NCBI RefSeq assembly: GCF_900323885.1
Contig: NZ_OOHJ01000012.1
Span: forward strand, 20,071-84,070
Source of the DNA: [Actinomadura] parvosata subsp. kistnae
Lineage (GTDB): Bacteria > Actinomycetota > Actinomycetes > Streptosporangiales > Streptosporangiaceae
Direction of reading: 5' to 3'
Length of the DNA: 64,000 nucleotides
Under the pieces are notes generated by a model. The model worked only from the letters and a program-made list of their open reading frames with translations. It made no database searches and was not told the origin of the DNA. Both the position numbers and the translations under genes were made by a program. The stretch's first letter is position 1, and every line of letters begins with the position of its first letter. Below are positions 25,401 to 32,057 of the stretch, piece by piece.

Positions 25401-28400
25401 TCAGGTATCCGGCGACCACGACGGTCACCGACCACCTGGGGCACAAGACCACCACGACCTGGTTCCGGCCCCGGCAGGCGCCGAAGGCGACCACCGACGC
25501 GCGGGGCGCGCGGACCAGCTTCTCCTACGACGCGCTGGGCCGCACGCGCACCGTGCACCGGCCGACGGAGCAGGGCGGCGCCGCCTCGTACGAATTCAGC
25601 TACGATCTCGACCCCGACAAGACCAGGCCGGGCGTGGTCCGGACCCGCAGACTCCAGGACACCACCAGGTACGTCGACTCCTGGGTGCTGCACGACAGCT
25701 GGCTGCGTCCGCGCCAGACCCACGTGCTGTCCCCCGAATCCGGCAAGGTGATCGTCACCGACACCCGGTACGAGGAACGCGGCCTGGTCGCCGCCACCTC
25801 CCAGCCGCAGGCCCTGACCGGCACGGCCGGAGCCGGCCTGCTCCCCACCCCGGCGGGCGGCTGGGCGAACGACGAGACGACCGCTTATGACGAGCTCCGC
25901 CGTCCCGTCTGGCAGATCTCGTGGACCGCAGGCGCCGCCCGGCGCTCGGTCGTCACCGACTACACGCACGACTCGGTGACGACGACCCCGCATCCCCTGG
26001 CGGGCGGAGTCGTCCGCACGGTCAGCGACGCCCACGGCCGCGTGACCAAGGTGGAGGAACGCGACGGTGCCGCCTGGCGCCCCACCCAGTACGGCTACGA
26101 CAAGGCCGACCGGCTCACCACCATCACCGATCCGGCGGGCAACACCATCACCAACACCTACGACCTCGCCGGACGCAAGATCGCCATGACCGATCCCGAC
26201 ATGGGCACCTGGACCTACGGGTTCGACGCGGCCGGGAACCAGACCAGGGCGACCAGCGCCGCCGGCACGCAGGTGCACACCCTCTACGACGCGCTGGACC
26301 GCCCCACCGAACGCCGCAGGGACTCCCCCACCGGCGCCCTGCTCGCCAAGTGGGAGTACGACGCGGCCGGGGAGACGGGCCTGCTGGACAAGACCACCCG
26401 CGTGGAGAGCGGCGGCTCCTACGTGGTCGACGTCACCGGCTACGACGGCCGGGCCAGACCCACCGGCCAGACCTGGATCTTCCCCGACGCCAGCTACACC
26501 GTCGGCTACGGCTACGACGCCGCCGACCACCCCACCCGCATCACCTACCCGGCCGTCGGAGGGCTCCCCGCCGAGAGCGTGACCACCACCTACAACGACG
26601 TCGGCCTCGCCTCCACCATGACCGGCGCCGCCGAGTACGTCTGGGCCGCCCTGTACGACGACCGGGCCCGTTCGGTGTGGAACCTGTCCGGATCCAGGTC
26701 CGTGCCCTTCAGCCGGGTCATGGAGTATGACGCCGACCAGCGCGTCAAGGCGATCAAGGCGGGCGGCGGCGACACCGCGCTGCAGGACCTGCGCTTCGCC
26801 TACGACGACACCTTCGGCGACGTCGTCGACCGGCTCACGACCCTGAACGGTCAGTCGTGGCGCGAGTGCTTCGACCACGACGACCGCCGGCGCCTCACCC
26901 GCGCCTTCACCACGACGGGCACCTGCGCGACCGGCACCCCCGGCACCGGCGCCAACGCCTACGACCACGCCTACACCCTCAGCGTGGACGGCAACCTCAC
27001 CCGGCGGGCCGAGGGCGGCACGCCGATCGCCTACACCTATCCGGCCGCGGGCGCCGCCCGACCGCACGCCCCCACCGCGGTCGGTGGCGACACCTACACG
27101 TGGAACGCCAACGGCGACCTGGCGAGCCGAACCGTCTCAGGCCAGACCGAGACGCTCACCTGGAGCCCCGAACGGCTGCTCCTGGCCGCAGGCAGCTCCA
27201 GCTTCGTCTACGACGCCGACGGTGAACGCCTGCAGCGCAAGACCCCGGCGGGCACGACCCGTTACATCGACGGCCACGAGATCACGGGATCGAAGGCGGT
27301 GCGCACCTACAGGTTCAACGACACGCCCATCGCGATCCGCACGACCGGCGGCGTGGAGTTCCTGGCCACCGACAATCAGGGTTCGGTCCAGCTCAGCGTC
27401 CCCGCCGGCGCCACGGCCGCCGCTCACGTGAGGTCCTACCAGCCCTACGGCAGGCCGCGCGGCACCGACAGGACCGCCACCGACCGCGGCTGGATCGGCC
27501 AGATCGAGGACGCCTCCACCGGGCTGAGTTACCTCAACGCCCGCTACTACGACCCCTCGATGGGGCGGTTCGTCTCCCCCGACCCGCTCTTCGACGCCGC
27601 CCGGCCACAGACCCTCAACCCATACGCCTACGGGCTCAACAATCCCACAGCCTTCTCCGACCCCAGCGGCCTGATCCCCGACGCGTGCGCCTTCGGAGAG
27701 GTCAAGTGCTCGTTCAACGGCAAGGGCTGGATCAACGCACAGCCCGCGCCCTCGACTCCCGACCCGCCGCCGGCGGCCCAGGAGCTGTGCGCTCCCGGTA
27801 GCTCGGGCAACAACCATCCCGCCTGCGGCCCCAGGCGCGAGCGCGCCACCATCACCGGCGATGAGGACCTCACGGTCGAGGACCTCGCCGAACGCGTGAA
27901 CGACGGCGTCGACACCTCGCTCGACGTCACCGAACTCGGCATGGAGCTGTGCACCGACTCCCTCGGCTGCGCCAAGATCACCGAGTTCGTGGAGATGACC
28001 GACGGCATCGGCTACGCCACCGGCGCCCTGGGCGTCGTCATCGACTGCGAGTCAGAAGGCTGGACCAGCCAAGCGTGCGTCAAAGGGGCCATCCTGGAGG
28101 GCGGCCAGCTGATCCCAGGGGTGGGGGTCGTCTTCCTCACCCTGGACGTGCTGGACCAGTTCGGACTCGTGGATCCCGTCATCGACTTCGTCCAGGAGCT
28201 CTTCACCAGCGACGGCCGCAGCCCCGTACGAACGTGTGACTCCGGCTCCAGGCCGGAATACGGGTGCACGCACCTGCCCAGCGGAGGGCAGGGCGAGCAC
28301 ACCGGGTCGGCCGGAGTGCCGCCGCCATGCGAGGGCTGCGCGGCTCCACAAGCGGGGCCATGCCCGTTGAGAGGGTGCGACCACAACAGTTACAACCTGG

Positions 28401-28408
28401 ATGACTGA
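22436..28408 (+). CDS. Giant Rhs/YD-repeat protein (1990 aa)
   Basis: Begins with a hydrophobic, signal-like segment (LSPILIILTLLCGGLTAP). A SpvB/TcdB-like beta domain follows at 210-560 (GSGNFTYNYDVPLQ; PSLSLSYSSGTVDGMVSGKN; GPIGLGWGDF). A long YD-repeat shell spans roughly 950-1690 (YDRLGRPLKVTDPNGH; YGYDKADRLTTITDPAGNTI). The Rhs-associated core is at about 1696-1740: GLSYLNARYYDPSMGRFVSP and NPYAYGLNNPTAFSDPSGL. The last 250 residues are variable, with a glycine-rich hydrophobic stretch (GYATGALGVVIDCES; GGQLIPGVGVVFLTLDVLDQ) and a tail holding six cysteines. Such proteins form hollow cocoons that enclose a C-terminal toxin; no known toxin motif is seen here. AGGAG lies five bases before GTG 22436. 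Confidence 0.95.
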   Translation: MLSPILIILTLLCGGLTAPVLKAPLGSPTGAAIRDTATRMAPPELDWRAALERSAAPPGSPRVTAIRSAPEVRSTPAPEPKRTELPAATSAVVRLDAKAQRVGPLEVSGAAGTTARVEVLEERPGLPGLLFRISAATRVSVDFAGFAERYGAGYADRLKLVRLPECTLTGGCERRRTPSLKDGTDRPVVPSLKSGTKLSAQVPAGLFAVTAGPEGEEGSFKATPLALSGDWQVITGSGNFTYNYDVPLQQAPAGPTPSLSLSYSSGTVDGMVSGKNTQSGPIGLGWGDFADAFIERRYNSCRADGQGSDDLCWKSDNATISLNGRSGELVPLPGTPTKQWRLKDDPRWRIEQLTGAKNGDNDGEHWKVTTPDGVQYFFGRGVNPDVGVETHSAWTVPVFGDDAGEPCNTETPLPWCVQAWRWNLDLVIDPHDNVQQYEYRKEINHYAALNGWPGLEHTEYVRGGALELLKYGKRRAANETEPSAQVTFDLDYRCVDLAAGCSQPTAATAASYPDTPVDLMCFTEVCAEHSPTFFTALRYVSLTTQVEVGEEKFADVDRILLAHAFPDPDPNRTGDQKLYLTAIQRKGMSEEERITMPPVTFWPVLLSNRVDTAGGLSAMPHYRVGVVTNETGGQVIVTYGRPHPCPSPIPDPPNWHLNTRDCFPHWHAPDGGAAGFAVFHKYVVTQVEQRDTAGGSPAMITSYKYGDQVGAGLPNAAWHHDRDEFVSNANQTWSEWRGYADVLVTQGSGRTQYRLFRGMNGDRLAGDPFPGAGSRVARTSSLDGTVTNVNDENWLAGGVLDQQELRADGSVEHGTVTGYHAQRTVDAAGLDPLDDAWFVMPSDRVERRRDPAGGALVRSRSQTVYNGLLGTPDKVIEHGWLASAGDERCTVTVPTVNTDLWLLDLPASVTRYGNATCDGPELAREEYAYDGGAFGAAATARGDRTGTRVKITSAPTWATTTTTYDRLGRPLKVTDPNGHTTTTAHTPAIRYPATTTVTDHLGHKTTTTWFRPRQAPKATTDARGARTSFSYDALGRTRTVHRPTEQGGAASYEFSYDLDPDKTRPGVVRTRRLQDTTRYVDSWVLHDSWLRPRQTHVLSPESGKVIVTDTRYEERGLVAATSQPQALTGTAGAGLLPTPAGGWANDETTAYDELRRPVWQISWTAGAARRSVVTDYTHDSVTTTPHPLAGGVVRTVSDAHGRVTKVEERDGAAWRPTQYGYDKADRLTTITDPAGNTITNTYDLAGRKIAMTDPDMGTWTYGFDAAGNQTRATSAAGTQVHTLYDALDRPTERRRDSPTGALLAKWEYDAAGETGLLDKTTRVESGGSYVVDVTGYDGRARPTGQTWIFPDASYTVGYGYDAADHPTRITYPAVGGLPAESVTTTYNDVGLASTMTGAAEYVWAALYDDRARSVWNLSGSRSVPFSRVMEYDADQRVKAIKAGGGDTALQDLRFAYDDTFGDVVDRLTTLNGQSWRECFDHDDRRRLTRAFTTTGTCATGTPGTGANAYDHAYTLSVDGNLTRRAEGGTPIAYTYPAAGAARPHAPTAVGGDTYTWNANGDLASRTVSGQTETLTWSPERLLLAAGSSSFVYDADGERLQRKTPAGTTRYIDGHEITGSKAVRTYRFNDTPIAIRTTGGVEFLATDNQGSVQLSVPAGATAAAHVRSYQPYGRPRGTDRTATDRGWIGQIEDASTGLSYLNARYYDPSMGRFVSPDPLFDAARPQTLNPYAYGLNNPTAFSDPSGLIPDACAFGEVKCSFNGKGWINAQPAPSTPDPPPAAQELCAPGSSGNNHPACGPRRERATITGDEDLTVEDLAERVNDGVDTSLDVTELGMELCTDSLGCAKITEFVEMTDGIGYATGALGVVIDCESEGWTSQACVKGAILEGGQLIPGVGVVFLTLDVLDQFGLVDPVIDFVQELFTSDGRSPVRTCDSGSRPEYGCTHLPSGGQGEHTGSAGVPPPCEGCAAPQAGPCPLRGCDHNSYNLDD

Positions 28409-28479
28409 TGGCTGGATGGGGGGCGTTCGGCAGCCCGACGTCCCCCTCTTCATGGGCTGCCGGACTCACAGCGGGTTCG

Positions 28480-28750
28480 GCACGGTCCATCAGCTCGCCA
28501 CGGGCCCGAGCACGGCGGCCTTCGCAGCAGCACTGCGCGTTCGCGCTGGTCCGCGCAGAGCCGGGCGGCCAGCTCCAGCTCGGCGCGCGCTTCCGGTCGC
28601 CGTCCGAGCCGGGTCAGCAGCTCGCCGCGCATGGTCGGGACCAGATGCGAGCCGAGGAGCCGGTCAGGGCCACCCGCAGCGGGTGGGCGGTCGTGATGGC
28701 TCCGACGGCCCCGGCCATCCGGCTGATCAGCTCGCCGCACGGGCCTTGGT
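28480..28750 (-). pseudogene. C-terminal remnant of a DUF6596-type sigma factor
   Basis: The minus strand encodes GSHLVPTMRGELLTRLGRRP followed by EARAELELAARLCADQRERA. This matches the tail of the large SigI-like ECF sigma factors that carry a TPR-like DUF6596 extension. The preceding MAGAVGAITTAHPLRVALTG is in another frame, so at least one frameshift exists, and the sigma domains are absent. Confidence 0.6.
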
Positions 28751-28794
28751 TCATGGCCTGCCTGTCTCACAGTGTCCCTGTCCAGCACCGCGTG

Positions 28795-29266
28795 TCAGCC
28801 TGCGGTCGCCGGTGCGGCTCCCGGCGGCGCCGCAGTCGAGATCGCACTCCGGATCCCGTCCACCAGTCCGCGGATCCCGGCCTCGCCCATCTCGCGCTGT
28901 GTCGCCATCACTGCCCCGTGCCAGGCCGAAGTTCGTCCCTTGGCCAGGTCCGCCAGCAGCATGCCGGTCATCGTTGTGGTGATCGAGCCGATCTCATCGG
29001 CGGTCCGCTCATCGGCCGGACGGGCGCCGCCGGCGGCGCCCAGCCCGACGAATCGGGTCCGGCCGTTCTCCAACAACCGTACACAAACCCTGATGGCCCT
29101 CCCCGTCCGCAACCCACAACACATCACGAGCCAGCACGGCGTCGCCCGTCCGCTGGGGGCGCCCGCTGGTCGGCCGGCGGGCCTTGAACAGGGCGAGGAG
29201 GCATATCACCAGAGCCAAGCCCGCCGCGGCCAGCTTCACGAGCGAGTGCTGCCTTCCCTGCGCCAT
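28795..29266 (-). pseudogene. Frameshifted small membrane protein of unknown function
   Basis: ATG 29266 opens AQGRQHSLVKLAAAGLALVI, a signal-anchor helix running to CLLALFKARR, then TGDAVLARDVLWVADGEG. Near 29100 coding character moves to another frame: AIRVCVRLLENGRTRFVGLG, MTGMLLADLAKGRTSAWHGA and MGEAGIRGLVDGIRSAIS, stopping at 28795. Joined, they give a roughly 150-residue protein with one N-terminal helix and a soluble tail. I recognise no family. A one-base change would restore it, so either recent decay or a sequencing error is possible. Confidence 0.45.
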
Positions 29267-29608
29267 TACCGCTCCCTCCTGTCGGGCATCGCCGAGCCGG
29301 CCTGCCGCTGATCCGCTGTTCTGTCGTGCGCACCCCTGGGCAACAGGTGCGGCAGGCGGTACCCGCCAACAGGCGGCGCTCCCGGCAGGCGGTGCCGCAG
29401 CCCTGCCAAGAGGATTGGCGCGGCAGCGAAGTGTTCGGCGCCTGCCAGAGCTGGTTGGTGGTCAATGCCTCCGAGACTCGCGTCGGAGACGCCCCCATCA
29501 TCGGCGTGCGGCCGGTGTGCCTCATTCTTCCGGTGGCTCGCTGGGCTCCCATCCAACAATCACGTCGGCGGGACGCAACCTCCTCCCCTACTGCCGCATG
29601 TATTAGAC
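29267..29608. other. Region upstream of the sigma gene, no gene seen
   Basis: Some 340 bases with degenerate coding-like sequence and no conserved motif. The last 60 bases are less GC-rich (CAACAATCACGTC...) and presumably hold the promoter of the sigma gene at 29609; I could not fix a -35/-10 pair. Confidence 0.4.
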
Positions 29609-30148
29609 ATGCGATTCGAGATCACCCATGGCCCACCCCGCGCCTCGGCCAGCGAGGCGTCGGCCGACACGGGGGTGAGCGAGCTGTTCTTGGTTCACCG
29701 ACTCGCCCTGGTGCGGTTGGCGTTCCTGCTGGTGAGCGATCAGGAGACGGCCGAGGACGTGGTTCAGGACGCGTTCGCCGCCGTGTATCGCAGGTGGAGC
29801 ACACTCACCGACCGTGAGCACATGCTTCCCTACCTGCGCACCGCCGTGCTCAACGGGTGCAGGACGGTCCTGCGGCGCAGGGCGGTCATCGGGCGCCTGC
29901 GTGGCCTTCAAGAGGTTTCGTTCTGGTCGGCGGAGGCGGCCGCGCTGCTGGGTGAGACCCGCCGCCAGGTGTTCCTGGCCGTTCGGGCTCTGCCGCGACG
30001 CCAGCGCGAGGTGCTGGTGCTGCGCTTCTACCTCGACCTGTCAGAGGCAGAGATCGCCCAGGTGCTGGGCATCAGCCGCGGAACGGTCAAATCGACGGCG
30101 TCCCGGGCGTTGAAGACGCTCGCGACCGAGCTGCAGGAGGAGCGATGA
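29609..30148 (+). CDS. ECF-type sigma factor (SigE-like)
   Basis: A 179-residue sigma factor. Region 2: LFLVHRLALVRLAFLLVSDQ, ETAEDVVQDAFAAVYRRW and LPYLRTAVLNGCRTVLRRR. Region 4: RALPRRQREVLVLRFYLDLS, EAEIAQVLGISRGTVKSTAS and RALKTLATEL. This is the SACE/SigE-like group frequent in Streptosporangiales. The gene overlaps the following anti-sigma candidate by four bases (ATGA), so both products are made in a fixed ratio. The ATG at 29609 gives the usual length for this group; no good ribosome-binding site precedes it. Confidence 0.92.
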   Translation: MRFEITHGPPRASASEASADTGVSELFLVHRLALVRLAFLLVSDQETAEDVVQDAFAAVYRRWSTLTDREHMLPYLRTAVLNGCRTVLRRRAVIGRLRGLQEVSFWSAEAAALLGETRRQVFLAVRALPRRQREVLVLRFYLDLSEAEIAQVLGISRGTVKSTASRALKTLATELQEER

Positions 30149-31266
30149 CCCGCAAGGTCGAAGACCGGCTTCGTGACGCGTTCAGCGCCGGTGCGGAACT
30201 GGTGTCACCCGAAAGCCTCAGACCGGTCGTACCCCCTGCCCCCGTCCGGCCGTCCCGGGGCTTGCGAGGGATGCCGATCGTGGTGGCGGCAGCGGCGGCC
30301 GCCGTCGTCCTGGCCGTGGTCCTGCTGGTCTCCAACCTGATCGCGGTGCCTGCCCCCGAGCTCGTGCCCGTCGACGGCAATGAGGCACTGCGCCGGCTGG
30401 CCGCGCGCATCGAGCGGCTCCCGGACGAGCACGGCGCGTACTGGCGCAGGTCACTGGTGAGCGAGAGTCTGATCCGGGTGCGCGCCGGCGCGCACACCTT
30501 CAATGCGGTGGTTTCGTCGACGTCTGAGCTCTGGCTGCCACGCGACTCCATGGACCCCGTGCAGACGCGGAACGGGGAACCGTCCCTGAACCCGGCGACC
30601 GCGGCTGATGAGCGAGCCTGGAAGGCCGCCGGGTCGCCCAGTAAGGTCCAGCGGATCTGCACACCCGGCACGAGGGCGGCCGATTGTCCGAAACTGCCGA
30701 TGCGTGCGAAGAATCTGGTCTGCCAGTACTCCCGAGGTGTCTCGCCGGATCACGGTCCTGGCGCTCGACCGCTCGGACCGTACACGCTGGCCGAGATCTT
30801 GGCGCTGCCCGCCGACGAGAAGGGGTTGCGGGAGTGGCTGCGCGCCCGCCAATCGGAGCGAATTAAGGAGACAGGCCAGGCGCGTCCGCCGGAAAACGCC
30901 TGGCTCCTGCTGTCGAAGCCCCTCCGTCCCGCGGCCCGGGCCGCTGTCCTGCGACTGCTCGCCGACCTGCCGACGACCAGCGTCCGGGGGATGGCCACAG
31001 ACCGGTTGCGCCGCGAGGGTTTGGCCGTGGACTTCACCAAGGGCAGCCACTACTCCGCGGAATTCGGCGAGGACGACGAGGTGACCGAGGATCACACGAC
31101 CATTCTCGACCCGATGACCGGCGAGATCCTGGCTGAGGTCACCAAGGCGGGAGAGGACACCGTGGGCCTGCCCAAGGGCACGATCATGACGTCGATGGTT
31201 TGGATGCCCGCCACCGGCTGGACCGATGACCGCCCGGAGCGGCCTGAAGGCTGCCGCGGCCAGTAG
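30145..31266 (+). CDS. CU044_5270-type membrane protein coupled to the sigma factor
   Basis: A 373-residue protein with a short cytosolic segment (TRKVEDRLRDAFSAGAELVS), one transmembrane helix at about 50-72 (IVVAAAAAAVVLAVVLLVSN), and an external region of 300 residues. The external region contains ALRRLAARIERLPDEHGAYW, YTLAEILALPADEKGLREWL, PLRPAARAAVLRLLADLPTT and the closing ILDPMTGEILAEVTKAGED, the signature order of the CU044_5270 family found behind ECF sigma genes. The family role is not proven; position, ATGA overlap and topology suggest it senses an extracellular cue and restrains the sigma factor. Two cysteines in VQRICTPGTRAADC may form a disulfide. Confidence 0.85.
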   Translation: MTRKVEDRLRDAFSAGAELVSPESLRPVVPPAPVRPSRGLRGMPIVVAAAAAAVVLAVVLLVSNLIAVPAPELVPVDGNEALRRLAARIERLPDEHGAYWRRSLVSESLIRVRAGAHTFNAVVSSTSELWLPRDSMDPVQTRNGEPSLNPATAADERAWKAAGSPSKVQRICTPGTRAADCPKLPMRAKNLVCQYSRGVSPDHGPGARPLGPYTLAEILALPADEKGLREWLRARQSERIKETGQARPPENAWLLLSKPLRPAARAAVLRLLADLPTTSVRGMATDRLRREGLAVDFTKGSHYSAEFGEDDEVTEDHTTILDPMTGEILAEVTKAGEDTVGLPKGTIMTSMVWMPATGWTDDRPERPEGCRGQ

Positions 31267-32057
31267 CGGGCGCGCAGCAACGCGCTGGTGGCCGAGTTCT
31301 GCGTCATCGCGATCGCTGTGGCGACCGCGATGACGGCACCGCGCCGTACCGAGAAGGCAGGCGATGCCGCCACCGTCACCACCGAATCCTTCCATGGCGG
31401 TCAGAGGCCTCAGCTCGTCTTGAGCCAGGCGGCGTGGACCACGACGTTCAAAGGTCTTTGCGCACGCACAGGCAGCGGCTTGATGGCCGCCACTGGCATG
31501 CGTGCGTGAAGGTGTCGAGATCAACAGAGGCGGCACTCCCCTGCCCCCGGTGGCTCTGATCTTGGACGTAGCGCCATCAACCTGTCACAGAAGTCGGCGA
31601 AGTGCCGATATCAAGCGGCGACACAGCATTTCGACGAGAGACCTGGCGAAAGAGCTTGCAGTTGCGATTGCTTGGCATACGGCAATGTCCTTAGGCCGCA
31701 CGAAGGCCTGTATGAGAGAGCACAGTTCGGTGTCGCCGTCTTGAAGGGCTTGCGGATGGTCTGGTGGAGGCCGCGTGCGGTGACGGCACCGGTCTGTGGA
31801 GGTCTTGTCCTGGGAGCAGAGGTTGGCGGCGATCGCGAGGGCGTGCTGGCAGAGGGTGATTGCTCGATCGTGGTCGCCGCCGAAAGCGTGGGTCTGCGCC
31901 AGGCCGTTCGGTGTCTTGATCGCCTTCACCACACGGATCGTGGTGAAGGCCGCTCGGATATCGGCGGATAGCGTGGTGGCCGCGGTCCTCATCGGTCAGA
32001 CCGCGGTCCCCGCGCTGATCATCTTCGCCTCCGCGCTGATCACGCTGAGGTACCGGC
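31267..32057. other. Gene-poor stretch with a TPR-like remnant
   Basis: Nearly 800 bases without an intact gene. On the minus strand near 31800-31990 one frame reads LAQTHAFGGDHDRAITLCQH then ALAIAANLCSQ, which resembles a TPR unit from a helix-turn-helix/TPR regulator. It has no start or completion. A leftover of an old gene is the best reading. Confidence 0.4.

Noticed and set aside
23939..27067. 1042-codon open frame on the minus strand inside the Rhs gene
   Set aside because: Exact antisense of a well-supported coding region; low-complexity Gly/Val/Arg translation without motifs; a GC-rich shadow frame.
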